From assembly GCA_032052615.1 (NCBI GenBank), contig DAMBWF010000001.1, positions 186,001 to 250,000 of the forward strand: 64,000 nucleotides of DNA, read 5' to 3'. Below, one piece after another: positions 23,955 to 33,387 of this stretch. Position 1 is the first letter of the stretch. Each line of letters starts with the position of its first letter. The position numbers and the translations under genes were made by a program. The notes beneath the pieces are model-generated. The model was not told where the DNA came from, searched no databases, and saw only the letters and a program-made list of their open reading frames with translations. The DNA comes from Pseudomonas_T sp032052615 (GTDB taxonomy: Bacteria > Pseudomonadota > Gammaproteobacteria > Pseudomonadales > Pseudomonadaceae).

Positions 23955-25323
23955 TGCGCTGCGCCTGTCCCGCCTGGCGACGGCCTTGGAGGCCCGCCTG
24001 GTGGGCGATGACGCGATGTTCGACGCCGTGTCAACCGACAGCCGGCGGATCGCGCCAGGGCAATTGTTCGTGGCTTTGGTCGGGCCGCGCTTCGACGGCC
24101 ACGACTACCTGGCGGACGTTGCCGCCCGGGGCGCGGTGGCGGCGCTGGTGCAGCGCGAGGTGCCGGGCGCGCCCTTGCCCCAACTGGTTGTGGGCGATAC
24201 CCGTCTGGCCCTGGGCCGGCTCGGTGCCTTGAACCGCGACGCCTTTGCCGGCGATGTGGCCGCCGTTACCGGCTCCAGTGGCAAGACCACCGTCAAGGAA
24301 ATGCTCGCCGCCATCCTGCGCGCGGTGCATGGCGAGTCCGCCGTGCTGGCGACCCGGGGTAACCTGAATAACGACTTGGGCGTGCCGCTGACGCTGCTGG
24401 AACTGGCGCCGATCCATCGCGCCGCGGTGATCGAGCTGGGCGCCTCGCGCCTGGGGGAAATCGCCTACACCGTGGGCCTCGCCCGTCCGCGCGTGGCGAT
24501 CCTCACCAACGCGGGTTCGGCCCACGTCGGCGAGTTCGGTGGTCCAGAGAAGATCGTCGAGGCCAAGGGCGAGATCATAGAAGGTCTCCCTGTCGACGGC
24601 GTGGCGGTGCTGAACCGCGATGACCAGGCCTTCGAGCGCTGGCAGGCCCGCGCCGCCGGCCGGCCGGTGCTGAGTTTCGCCGTCGAGGATGCCCGCGCCG
24701 ATTTCCACGCCCTGGCGGTGGAGCCTGATCGGAATGGCCGTATGCGCTTCGTCCTGCGCGGCCCCGCCGGCGACCTGCCGGTCCGGCTCAACCTGCTGGG
24801 GCGGCATAACGTCGCCAACGCGATCGCCGCCGCTGCCGCCGCTCATGCCCTGGGCCTGCCGCAGGCGGCCGTGGCGGCCGGCCTGGAAAGCCTGCAGCCG
24901 GTCGCCGGGCGCGCCGCCAGCCTGCGCGCGCGCAACGGCCTGCGGGTGATCGACGATACGTACAATGCCAATCCCGCGTCGATCTGCGCGGCGATTGATA
25001 TACTCGCCGCCCTTCCCGGGCGCACCGTCCTGGTGCTGGGAGACATCGGCGAGCTGGGCGAGTGGGCCGAGCAAGGCCATCGCGAGGTCGGCGCCTACGC
25101 CGTCGGCAAGGTCGATGCGCTTTATGCCGTCGGGCCATTGATGGCCCATGCCGTCGAGGCGTTCGGAGCGAACGCCCGTCACTTTTCCGATCAGAGCGCT
25201 CTGATCGACGCGCTGGGCGCCGAGCAGGATATCGACACCACCATTCTCATCAAGGGTTCGCGCAGCGCAGCCATGGAACGCGTCGTCGCTGCGTTGTGCG
25301 GTACCACAGGGGAGAGACACTAA
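23947..25323 (+). CDS. murF: UDP-N-acetylmuramoyl-tripeptide--D-alanyl-D-alanine ligase
   Basis: A 458-residue Mur ligase that adds D-Ala-D-Ala to complete the UDP-MurNAc-pentapeptide. The P-loop is GSSGKTT near residues 109-115, and the conserved DDTYNANPAS segment of the C-terminal half is present. It overlaps murE by eight bases and abuts mraY: the stop TAA ends directly before the mraY ATG. Confidence 0.98.
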   Translation: MLDALRLSRLATALEARLVGDDAMFDAVSTDSRRIAPGQLFVALVGPRFDGHDYLADVAARGAVAALVQREVPGAPLPQLVVGDTRLALGRLGALNRDAFAGDVAAVTGSSGKTTVKEMLAAILRAVHGESAVLATRGNLNNDLGVPLTLLELAPIHRAAVIELGASRLGEIAYTVGLARPRVAILTNAGSAHVGEFGGPEKIVEAKGEIIEGLPVDGVAVLNRDDQAFERWQARAAGRPVLSFAVEDARADFHALAVEPDRNGRMRFVLRGPAGDLPVRLNLLGRHNVANAIAAAAAAHALGLPQAAVAAGLESLQPVAGRAASLRARNGLRVIDDTYNANPASICAAIDILAALPGRTVLVLGDIGELGEWAEQGHREVGAYAVGKVDALYAVGPLMAHAVEAFGANARHFSDQSALIDALGAEQDIDTTILIKGSRSAAMERVVAALCGTTGERH

Positions 25324-26406
25324 ATGCTGCTGCTGCTGGCCGAGTACCTGCAACAGTTCTACAAGGGCTTCGGGGTCTTCCAATACCTCACCTTGCGCGG
25401 AATTCTCGGTGTGCTCACCGCACTGGTGCTCGCTCTCTGGCTGGGCCCCTGGATGATCCGCACGCTGCAACGCCGGCAGATCGGCCAGGCGGTGCGCAAC
25501 GACGGTCCTCAGTCGCACCTGTCGAAGAAGGGCACGCCGACCATGGGCGGCGCGCTGATCCTCTCGGCCATCACTGTCAGCACCCTGTTGTGGGCGGACC
25601 TGAGCAACCGTTACGTCTGGGTGGTGCTGGCCGTGACGCTGTTGTTCGGGGCCATCGGCTGGGTCGATGATTACCGCAAGGTGATCGAGAAGAACTCCCG
25701 GGGCCTGCCGAGCCGTTGGAAGTATTTCTGGCAATCGATATTCGGCCTGGGCGCGGCCTTCTTCCTTTATATGACCGCCCAGAGCTCCATCGAAACCACC
25801 TTCATCCTGCCGCTGCTCAAGGATGTGGAAATCCCCCTGGGCATCGGTTTCGTGGTGCTGACCTATTTCGTCATCGTCGGCGCGAGCAACGCGGTAAACC
25901 TCACCGACGGCCTGGATGGCCTGGCGATCATGCCCACCGTGATGGTGGGCGGTGCCTTGGGCATCTTCTGTTACCTCTCGGGCAACGTGAAGTTCGCCGA
26001 GTACCTCTTGATCCCCTATGTGCCGGGCGCGGGCGAGCTGATCGTATTCTGTGGCGCGTTGATCGGTGCCGGCCTTGGGTTCCTGTGGTTCAACACCTAT
26101 CCCGCCCAGGTATTCATGGGCGATGTCGGCGCCCTGGCCCTGGGCGCCGCGCTGGGGACCATCGCGGTGATCGTCCGCCAGGAAATCGTGTTGTTCATCA
26201 TGGGCGGGGTGTTCGTCATGGAAACCCTGTCGGTGATGATCCAGGTCGCCTCGTTCAAACTGACCGGACGCCGCGTGTTCCGCATGGCGCCGATCCACCA
26301 TCACTTCGAACTCAAGGGCTGGCCCGAGCCCCGCGTGATCGTGCGCTTCTGGATCATCACGGTGATCCTGGTGCTGGTCGGGCTCGCCACCTTGAAACTG
26401 CGCTGA
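25324..26406 (+). CDS. mraY: Phospho-N-acetylmuramoyl-pentapeptide-transferase
   Basis: A 360-residue inner-membrane enzyme that moves phospho-MurNAc-pentapeptide to undecaprenyl phosphate, making lipid I. About ten membrane helices are visible. Signature residues are VDDYRKV (Mg-binding Asp pair), NLTDGLDGLA (catalytic Asp region), NTYPAQVFMGDVGAL and the HHHFELKGW motif near the C-terminus. Starts immediately after the murF stop. Confidence 0.98.
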   Translation: MLLLLAEYLQQFYKGFGVFQYLTLRGILGVLTALVLALWLGPWMIRTLQRRQIGQAVRNDGPQSHLSKKGTPTMGGALILSAITVSTLLWADLSNRYVWVVLAVTLLFGAIGWVDDYRKVIEKNSRGLPSRWKYFWQSIFGLGAAFFLYMTAQSSIETTFILPLLKDVEIPLGIGFVVLTYFVIVGASNAVNLTDGLDGLAIMPTVMVGGALGIFCYLSGNVKFAEYLLIPYVPGAGELIVFCGALIGAGLGFLWFNTYPAQVFMGDVGALALGAALGTIAVIVRQEIVLFIMGGVFVMETLSVMIQVASFKLTGRRVFRMAPIHHHFELKGWPEPRVIVRFWIITVILVLVGLATLKLR

Positions 26407-26419
26407 GGACGCCGCGAGC

Positions 26420-27766
26420 ATGAGCCTTATCGCTTCCGACCAGTTCCGCATCGTCGTCGGCCTCGGCAAGAGCGGCATGTCGCTGGTGCGCTTCCTGACG
26501 CGCCGCGGGATTCCCTTCGCCGTCGCCGACACCCGCGAGAACCCGCCGGAGCTGGCCACCCTGCGCGAGCGCTTCCCCGACGTGGAGGTGCGCTGTGGCG
26601 CTCTCGATCCAGATTTCCTCTGCCGCGCCAGCGAGCTGCTGGTGAGCCCCGGCCTGCCCCTGGCCACGCCGGCATTGCAGGAGGCGGCGCGACGCGGGGT
26701 ACGCTTGTCGGGTGATATCGACCTGTTCGCCCGGGAGGCGCGGGCGCCGATCGTCGCCATCACCGGCTCCAACGCCAAGAGCACCGTCACCACCTTGGTG
26801 GGGGAAATGGCTGCCGAGGCCGGCCGCCGGGTGGCGGTGGGCGGCAACTTGGGCGTGCCGGCCCTCGACCTGCTGGGCGAGGACGTCGATCTCTATGTGC
26901 TGGAGCTGTCCAGTTTCCAACTGGAAACCACCGAGCGCCTCGACGCGGAAGTGGCCACCGTGCTCAACGTCAGCGAAGACCACATGGACCGCTATTCCGG
27001 ACTGCCGGCCTACCACCAGGCCAAGCACCGGATTTTCCGCGGCGCGCGGCAGATCGTGGTCAACCGCGACGATGCCCTGTCCCGGCCACTGGTGGCCGAA
27101 GGCATGCTCTGCTGGACCTTCGGCCTGGGCAAGCCGGACTTCCATGGTTTCGGCCTGCTGGAAGATAATGGCGAGCGCTACCTGGCCTACCAGTTCGAGC
27201 CGCTCATGCCGGTCCGCGAGCTGAAGATTCGCGGCGCCCACAACCAAGCCAATGCACTGGCCGCGCTAGCGCTCGGCCATGCCGTGGGGCTGCCGTTGCC
27301 GCCGATGCTCAAGACCTTGCGCCGCTTCGGTGGGCTGGCCCACCGTTGCCAGTGGGTGAGGCAATGGGAAGGCGTGGACTTCTACGACGACTCCAAGGCA
27401 ACCAACGTCGGGGCCGCCTTGGCGGCCATCGAAGGGTTGGGCGCGGACATCGACGGCAAATTGGTGCTGATCGCCGGGGGCGACGGCAAGGGCGCGGACT
27501 TTTCCTCCCTGCGCGAGCCGGTCGGCCGTTATTGCCGCGCGGTGGTCCTGATCGGCCGGGACGCCGAGCGGGTGGCCGCGGCCTTGGGCGACGGCGTGCC
27601 GCAATTGCGGGTCGACACCCTGGAAGACGCGGTGCGCCGCTGCGCCGAGTTCGCCCAGCCGGGCGATGCGGTGTTGTTGTCGCCGGCCTGCGCCAGCCTG
27701 GACATGTTCAAGAATTTCGAAGAGCGCGGCCGGGTGTTCGCCCGGGCGGCCGAGGGATTGAGCTGA
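26420..27766 (+). CDS. murD: UDP-N-acetylmuramoylalanine--D-glutamate ligase
   Basis: A 448-residue Mur ligase that adds D-glutamate. N-terminal Rossmann-like domain with GLGKSGMSLVRFL; ATP loop GSNAKST at residues 116-122; NVSEDHMDRY for the carbamylated Lys/His region; DDSKATNVGAAL and LLSPACASLDMFKNFEERG in the C-terminal domain. All are standard for the enzyme. The stop overlaps the ftsW start by one base. Confidence 0.98.
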   Translation: MSLIASDQFRIVVGLGKSGMSLVRFLTRRGIPFAVADTRENPPELATLRERFPDVEVRCGALDPDFLCRASELLVSPGLPLATPALQEAARRGVRLSGDIDLFAREARAPIVAITGSNAKSTVTTLVGEMAAEAGRRVAVGGNLGVPALDLLGEDVDLYVLELSSFQLETTERLDAEVATVLNVSEDHMDRYSGLPAYHQAKHRIFRGARQIVVNRDDALSRPLVAEGMLCWTFGLGKPDFHGFGLLEDNGERYLAYQFEPLMPVRELKIRGAHNQANALAALALGHAVGLPLPPMLKTLRRFGGLAHRCQWVRQWEGVDFYDDSKATNVGAALAAIEGLGADIDGKLVLIAGGDGKGADFSSLREPVGRYCRAVVLIGRDAERVAAALGDGVPQLRVDTLEDAVRRCAEFAQPGDAVLLSPACASLDMFKNFEERGRVFARAAEGLS

Positions 27767-28998
27767 TGATTTCCCTGCTGCGCCCCTTTCCCTCGCCGCT
27801 GCTCAGTCACCGGGGAATCGACCTCGACTTCCCCTTGTTGGCCGGCTGCCTGGCGTTGCTGGGCCTTGGCCTGGTGATGATCACTTCGGCTTCGTCGGAA
27901 GTGGCGGCCGCCAGCTCCGGCACGCCGCTGTACTTCATGATTCGCCACCTGATCTACCTGGCCATTGGCGTGATCGCCTGCGGCACGGTGATGATGATCC
28001 CTCTGGAAACCTGGCAGCGCCTGGGCTGGATCCTGCTGATCGGCGCCGTCGGCCTGCTGGTGGTAGTGCTGGTACCCGGCCTGGGCCGCGAAGTGAACGG
28101 CTCGATGCGCTGGATCGGCTTCGGCATGTTCAACGTGCAGCCCTCCGAGATCGCCAAGGTTTTCGTGGTGATCTACCTGGCCGGCTATCTGGTCCGGCGC
28201 CAGGAAGAGGTACGGGAAAGCTGGATGGGCTTTTTCAAACCGTTCATCGTGCTGCTGCCCATGGCCGGTCTGCTGCTGCTGGAGCCCGACTTCGGCGCCA
28301 CGGTGGTAATGATGGGGTCCGCCGCCGGCATGCTGTTCCTGGGCGGTGTCGGGTTGTTCCGCTTCGGCCTCATGGTGGCCCTGGCGGTGGCGGCGGTGTT
28401 CGTGCTGGTGCAGGCGCAGCCATACCGAATGGCGCGCCTGACCACCTTCACCGACCCGTGGGCCGACCAGTTCGGCTCCGGCTATCAGCTCACGCAGGCC
28501 CTGATCGCCTTCGGTCGCGGCGAATGGCTGGGCGTCGGCCTTGGCAACAGCGTGCAGAAGCAGTTCTACCTGCCCGAGGCTCACACCGATTTCGTGTTTT
28601 CCGTGCTGGCCGAGGAGTTGGGCTTGGTGGGCGCCCTGGGAACTGTCGCGCTGTTCGTCTTCGTCTGCGTGCGGGCGCTGTACATCGGCATGTGGGCCGA
28701 GCGCGCCCGGCAGTACTTTTCCGCCTACATCGCCTATGGCCTGAGCTTCCTGTGGATCGGCCAGTTCCTCATCAACATCGGGGTGAACATCGGCCTGTTG
28801 CCCACCAAGGGCCTGACCCTGCCGTTCCTCAGCTACGGTGGCAGCTCCCTGGTGATCTGCTGCGTCAGTATGGGCCTGTTGCTGCGCATCGAATGGGAGC
28901 GCCGGACTCAACTAGGCAGCGAGGACGTCGATTTCCAGGAATCGGACTTCGCCCTGGAGGAGCCGATGGCGGCCAAGGGAGCGCATTATGGCCGCTAA
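27766..28998 (+). CDS. ftsW: Septal peptidoglycan glycosyltransferase FtsW
   Basis: A 410-residue SEDS-family polymerase that, with FtsI, builds septal glycan strands from lipid II. About ten membrane helices; conserved features include PSEIAKVFVVIYLAGYL, the LEPDFGATVV loop that carries the catalytic Asp of SEDS proteins, and NIGLLPTKGLTLPFLSYGG near the C-terminus. It starts at the ATG overlapping the murD stop and overlaps murG by eleven bases. Confidence 0.97.
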   Translation: MISLLRPFPSPLLSHRGIDLDFPLLAGCLALLGLGLVMITSASSEVAAASSGTPLYFMIRHLIYLAIGVIACGTVMMIPLETWQRLGWILLIGAVGLLVVVLVPGLGREVNGSMRWIGFGMFNVQPSEIAKVFVVIYLAGYLVRRQEEVRESWMGFFKPFIVLLPMAGLLLLEPDFGATVVMMGSAAGMLFLGGVGLFRFGLMVALAVAAVFVLVQAQPYRMARLTTFTDPWADQFGSGYQLTQALIAFGRGEWLGVGLGNSVQKQFYLPEAHTDFVFSVLAEELGLVGALGTVALFVFVCVRALYIGMWAERARQYFSAYIAYGLSFLWIGQFLINIGVNIGLLPTKGLTLPFLSYGGSSLVICCVSMGLLLRIEWERRTQLGSEDVDFQESDFALEEPMAAKGAHYGR

Positions 28999-30058
28999 CG
29001 TGCTGATCATGGCGGGCGGTACTGGAGGCCATGTGTTTCCGGCCCTGGCCTGCGCCCGGGAATTCCAGGCTCGCGGTTATCACGTGCACTGGTTGGGAAC
29101 GCCCCGGGGCATCGAAAACGAGCTGGTGCCGGCCGCCGGGTTGCCGTTGCATCGCATCACCGTCAGCGGACTGCGCGGCAAGGGGCGGGCAGCCTTATTG
29201 AAGGCGCCGTTCCAATTGCTGGGCGCGCTGTGGCAGGCCTACCGGCTGGTGGCCAGGCTGCGGCCGACCTGCGTGCTGGGCATGGGCGGCTATGTCACTG
29301 GCCCCGGTGGCCTGGCGGCGAAGCTGAGCGGCGCGCCCCTGGTGATCCACGAACAGAATGCCGTGGCCGGCACCGCCAATCGCAGCCTGGCGCCGTTCGC
29401 CCGGCGCATCTGCGAAGCCTTCCCCGATACCTTCGCCGCCAGCGACAAGCGTCGCACCACGGGTAATCCGGTGCGCGAGGAACTGTTTGCCGCGCCGCGC
29501 CGCGAGCCCCTGCAAGGGCGCCGTCCACAGTTGCTGGTGCTGGGCGGCAGCCTGGGTGCCGAGCCCCTCAACCGGCTGCTGCCGGAGGCGCTGGCGAAAC
29601 TGCCGGCGGAGGCGCGCCCGCGGGTTCGCCACCAGGCCGGCAAGCAACACGACGAGGCCACCAGCGCCCGTTACCGCGACCTTGGCGTCGAGGCCGAAGT
29701 GATTCCCTTCATCGGTGACATGGCCGGGGCCTACGCCTGGGCCGATCTGGTGGTCTGCCGCTCCGGCGCGCTGACCGTGAGCGAACTGGCGGCCGCCGGC
29801 CTGCCATCGCTGCTGATCCCACTCCCCCACGCGATCGACGATCACCAGAGCCGCAATGCCGACTACCTGGCGAAGGAGGGCGCGGCCTTCCTCTTGCCGC
29901 AACATGCGACTGACGCGGATCGACTCGCCGCGCAGCTGACCGAGGTTTTGATGCAGCCGCAACGACTCGTGGCCATGGGCGCTATTGCCCGCCGTCTGGC
30001 CAAACCCGATGCCACCCGCCGCGTGGTGGATATCTGCCTGGAGGTGGCTCGTGGTTGA
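28988..30058 (+). CDS. murG: Undecaprenyldiphospho-muramoylpentapeptide beta-N-acetylglucosaminyltransferase
   Basis: A 356-residue GT-B glycosyltransferase acting at the inner face of the inner membrane, converting lipid I to lipid II. The first glycine-rich loop GGTGGH is at residues 10-15, the second is GMGGYVTGPGG, and the donor-binding region has VLGGSLGAEPLN and CRSGALTVSELAAAGLPSLLIPLPHAIDDHQ. It overlaps ftsW at its start and murC at its end. Confidence 0.98.
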   Translation: MAANVLIMAGGTGGHVFPALACAREFQARGYHVHWLGTPRGIENELVPAAGLPLHRITVSGLRGKGRAALLKAPFQLLGALWQAYRLVARLRPTCVLGMGGYVTGPGGLAAKLSGAPLVIHEQNAVAGTANRSLAPFARRICEAFPDTFAASDKRRTTGNPVREELFAAPRREPLQGRRPQLLVLGGSLGAEPLNRLLPEALAKLPAEARPRVRHQAGKQHDEATSARYRDLGVEAEVIPFIGDMAGAYAWADLVVCRSGALTVSELAAAGLPSLLIPLPHAIDDHQSRNADYLAKEGAAFLLPQHATDADRLAAQLTEVLMQPQRLVAMGAIARRLAKPDATRRVVDICLEVARG

Positions 30059-31517
30059 ATGGCAAAAAGCCGCCCCGCAACCGGAAATGCGCCGGATCCG
30101 CCGCATCCATTTTGTCGGCATCGGTGGCGTCGGCATGTGCGGCATCGCCGAGGTTTTGCTGAACCTCGGCTATCAAGTCTCTGGGTCCGACCTCAAGGCT
30201 TCGCCGGTCACCGAGCGCCTGGAGCGCTTCGGCGCTCAGGTCTTCATCGGCCACCGCGCCGAGAACGCCGAGAACGCCGACGTGCTGGTGGTCTCCAGCG
30301 CGGTGAACAAGGCCAACCCGGAAGTGGCCATCGCCCTGGAACGCCGGATTCCGGTGGTGCCGCGCGCCGAGATGCTCGCCGAGTTGATGCGTTACCGCCA
30401 TGGCATCGCCGTCGCCGGCACCCATGGCAAGACCACCACCACCAGCCTCATCGCCTCGGTGTTCGCCGCGGGCGGCCTGGACCCTACCTTCGTCATCGGC
30501 GGCCGGCTGAACGCGGCTGGCACCAATGCCCAGTTGGGCACCAGCCGCTACCTGGTGGCCGAGGCGGACGAGAGCGACGCCAGCTTCCTGCATCTGCAGC
30601 CGCTGGTGGCGGTGGTGACCAACATCGACGCCGATCACATGGCCACCTACGAGGGCGACTTCAACAAGCTGAAGAAAACCTTCGTCGACTTCCTCCACAA
30701 CCTGCCGTTCTACGGCCTCGCCGTGCTCTGCGTGGACGATCCGGTGGTCCGTGAAATTTTGCCCCAGGTGGCGCGCCCGACCATGACCTACGGCTTCGCC
30801 GAGGACGCCGACGTGCGGGCGATCAACGTTCGCCAGGACGGCATGCGCACCTTCTTCACGGTTCTGCGCAAGGACCGCGAGCCGCTGGACGTCTCGGTGA
30901 ACATGCCTGGCCTGCACAATGTGCTGAACGCCCTGGCCACCATCGTCGTCGCCACCGATGAAGGCGTGTCCGACGAAGCCATCGTCCAGGGCCTGTCCGG
31001 CTTCCAGGGCGTGGGCCGGCGCTTCCAGGTCTACGGCGAGCTGCCGGTGGACGGCGGCAGCGTGATGCTGGTGGATGACTACGGTCACCACCCGCGGGAA
31101 GTCGCCGCGGTGATCAAGGCGGTACGGGGCGGCTGGCCGGAGCGGCGTCTGGTGATGGTCTACCAGCCACATCGCTACACCCGCACCCGCGACCTTTACG
31201 AAGACTTCGTGCAGGTGCTGGGCGAATCCAACGTCCTGCTGCTGATGGAGGTTTACCCGGCCGGCGAGGAGCCGATCCCCGGAGCGGACAGCCGCCAGCT
31301 CTGCCATAGCATCCGCCAGCGCGGCCAGCTCGACCCGATCTATATCGAGCGGGGCGTGGAGTTGGCGCCGCTGGTCAAGCCGCTGCTGCGGGCCGGCGAC
31401 ATCCTGCTCTGCCAGGGCGCCGGCGACATCGGCGCCCTGGCGCCCCAGTTGATCCAGCATCCGCTGTTCCGGACCGCTTCTTCGTCCCTCGCCGATGGCG
31501 AAAGGAACACCCTATGA
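30051..31517 (+). CDS. murC: UDP-N-acetylmuramate--L-alanine ligase
   Basis: A 488-residue Mur ligase, first step of peptide addition to UDP-MurNAc. The N-terminal segment HFVGIGGVGMCGIAEVL binds the nucleotide sugar, the ATP loop is GTHGKT at residues 123-128, and the DDYGHHPREVAA region is the C-terminal signature. I use GTG 30051, which has GGAGG about seven bases upstream and overlaps the murG stop; ATG codon 13 is a weaker alternative. Its end overlaps ddlB by four bases. Confidence 0.97.
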   Translation: MVEWQKAAPQPEMRRIRRIHFVGIGGVGMCGIAEVLLNLGYQVSGSDLKASPVTERLERFGAQVFIGHRAENAENADVLVVSSAVNKANPEVAIALERRIPVVPRAEMLAELMRYRHGIAVAGTHGKTTTTSLIASVFAAGGLDPTFVIGGRLNAAGTNAQLGTSRYLVAEADESDASFLHLQPLVAVVTNIDADHMATYEGDFNKLKKTFVDFLHNLPFYGLAVLCVDDPVVREILPQVARPTMTYGFAEDADVRAINVRQDGMRTFFTVLRKDREPLDVSVNMPGLHNVLNALATIVVATDEGVSDEAIVQGLSGFQGVGRRFQVYGELPVDGGSVMLVDDYGHHPREVAAVIKAVRGGWPERRLVMVYQPHRYTRTRDLYEDFVQVLGESNVLLLMEVYPAGEEPIPGADSRQLCHSIRQRGQLDPIYIERGVELAPLVKPLLRAGDILLCQGAGDIGALAPQLIQHPLFRTASSSLADGERNTL

Positions 31518-32461
31518 ACGATTCGCTGCGCGGAACCCTGGCGCCCGCCGACTTCGGCCGCGTCGCCGTGCTCTATGGCGGCAAGAGCGCCGAGCGCCCG
31601 GTGTCGCTGAAATCCGGCCAGGCCGTGCTCGACGCGCTGCGAGGCGCCGGCGTGGATGCGTTCGGCATCGACGTGGGCGATGACTTCCTGCAACGCCTGG
31701 CGGCCGAGCGCATCGATCGCGCATTCATCGTGCTGCACGGGCGCGGTGGCGAGGACGGCTCCATGCAGGGCCTGCTGGAGTGCGCGGGCATTCCCTACAC
31801 CGGCAGCGGCATCCTGGCTTCGGCCCTGGCCATGGACAAACTGCGCACCAAACAGGTCTGGCAGAGCCTCGGCCTGCCCACCCCGCGCCATGCGGTATTG
31901 GCGTGCGAAGAGGATTGCCATGCGGCCGCGAGGGAACTGGGCTTCCCTCTCATCGTCAAACCGGCCCATGAAGGTTCCAGCATCGGCATGGCCAAGGTGG
32001 CCGACGTGAACGAGTTGATCGTCGCCTGGCAGGCCGCCGGCGTCTATGACTCCCAGGTTCTCGTCGAGCAATGGATAGATGGCCCCGAGTTCACCATCGC
32101 CGTGCTGCGCGGCGAGGTGCTGCCGGTGATCGGCCTCGGCACGCCCCACACGTTCTACGACTACGACGCCAAGTACCTGGCCTCCGATACCCAGTACCGG
32201 ATTCCCTGCGGGCTCGACGCCAGCCGCGAGGCCGAGCTCAAGGCCCTGGCCGCCCGCGCCTGCGAGGCGGTTGGCATCCAAGGCTGGGCGCGGGTCGACG
32301 TCATGCAGGACCGCCAGGGGCGCTTCTGGCTTCTGGAAGTCAATACGGTGCCCGGCATGACCGACCACAGCCTGGTGCCCATGGCGGCCCGCGCCGTCGG
32401 CCTCGACTTCCAGCAACTGACGCTGGCGATTCTCGCCGACAGCGTCGAAGCCAGGGGATGA
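31514..32461 (+). CDS. ddlB: D-alanine--D-alanine ligase B
   Basis: A 315-residue ATP-grasp enzyme that makes the D-Ala-D-Ala dipeptide used by MurF. Characteristic segments: VLYGGKSAERPVSLKSG at the N-terminus, HGRGGEDGSMQGLLE, IVKPAHEGSSIGMAKV in the ATP-grasp domain, and LEVNTVPGMTDHSLVPMAA with the metal-binding residues near the C-terminus. Start overlaps murC (ATGA) and stop overlaps ftsQ. Confidence 0.98.
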   Translation: MNDSLRGTLAPADFGRVAVLYGGKSAERPVSLKSGQAVLDALRGAGVDAFGIDVGDDFLQRLAAERIDRAFIVLHGRGGEDGSMQGLLECAGIPYTGSGILASALAMDKLRTKQVWQSLGLPTPRHAVLACEEDCHAAARELGFPLIVKPAHEGSSIGMAKVADVNELIVAWQAAGVYDSQVLVEQWIDGPEFTIAVLRGEVLPVIGLGTPHTFYDYDAKYLASDTQYRIPCGLDASREAELKALAARACEAVGIQGWARVDVMQDRQGRFWLLEVNTVPGMTDHSLVPMAARAVGLDFQQLTLAILADSVEARG

Positions 32462-33372
32462 CCGCCATGCATGCCGCGACGCTCCGTCATTCGCCGATTT
32501 CCGCCCGTGGCCCGATGCGCAACGGCAAGCCCGTGCCGCGCGGCGCCAGTCGTCTCGTGGCCAAGGAACCCCTGGCCACGCGGGTCCGCATCGCCAAGCC
32601 CAATTTCGCCTTCATCAAGCGTCTGACCTGGCCGTTCCTGCTGCTGGGCCTCGGCTTCGGTACCTATGAGCTGGCCCAGGTGGCTCTGCCCTATGCCGAC
32701 CGGCCGATCGCCCGGATCAGCATCGAGGGCAACTTGGGCTACATCAGCCAGCAAGCGGTACAGCAGCGCATCACGCCCTATGCCTCGGGCAGTTTCTTCA
32801 GCGTCGACCTGACCGCCATGCGCCATGAATTGGAGCAGATGCCCTGGATCGCCAGCGCCGAAGTCCGCCGTGTCTGGCCGGACCAGGTGGTCGTTCATCT
32901 GGAAGAGCAACTGCCGATCGCCCGATGGGGCGACGAGGCGTTGTTGAACAACCAGGGTGAAGCTTTCAAGCCTCGCGAACTGGCGCCCTACGGACACCTC
33001 CCGCAGTTGTGGGGCCCCCAGCGCGCTCAGGAGCAGGTGATGCAGCAATACCAGATGTTCAGCCAGTTGTTGCGGCCCCTGGGCTTCTCCATTTCCCGCC
33101 TGGAACTGCGCGAGCGGGGCAGTTGGTTCCTGACGACCACCTTGGGGGGCACTGCGGGCGGCGGAACGGGTCAGAGCCTGGAACTATTGCTGGGTCGCGA
33201 CCATTTGGTGGAGAAAATGCGGCGTTTCATCACTATCTACGACAAAGCGCTCAAAGAACAAATCGCCAATATCGCCAGCGTCGACCTGCGTTATCCCAAC
33301 GGCCTCGCCGTGGGATGGCGCCAGCCCACGGCCCCGGACACATTGGCCACGGCCTCCCGTGCAGTTAACTGA
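32458..33372 (+). CDS. ftsQ: Cell division protein FtsQ
   Basis: A 304-residue bitopic division protein: cytoplasmic tail, one membrane helix (about residues 58-78), a POTRA domain beginning at IARISIEGNLGYIS, and a beta domain that recruits FtsB/FtsL. The segment MPWIASAEVRRVWPDQVVVHLEEQLPIARWG is typical. Compared with the P. aeruginosa protein as I remember it, there is an extra Gly/Thr-rich insert of about nine residues (LGGTAGGGTG, near residues 228-238) between two beta strands. ATG 32458 overlaps the ddlB stop; ATG 32467 is an alternative. Confidence 0.95.
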   Translation: MTAMHAATLRHSPISARGPMRNGKPVPRGASRLVAKEPLATRVRIAKPNFAFIKRLTWPFLLLGLGFGTYELAQVALPYADRPIARISIEGNLGYISQQAVQQRITPYASGSFFSVDLTAMRHELEQMPWIASAEVRRVWPDQVVVHLEEQLPIARWGDEALLNNQGEAFKPRELAPYGHLPQLWGPQRAQEQVMQQYQMFSQLLRPLGFSISRLELRERGSWFLTTTLGGTAGGGTGQSLELLLGRDHLVEKMRRFITIYDKALKEQIANIASVDLRYPNGLAVGWRQPTAPDTLATASRAVN

Positions 33373-33387
33373 GGAATAGGCAAAACC

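Noticed and set aside
24031..26847. A 938-codon open frame antisense to murF, mraY and murD
   Set aside because: Same reason: shadow of high-GC genes, no recognisable domain, no ribosome binding site.
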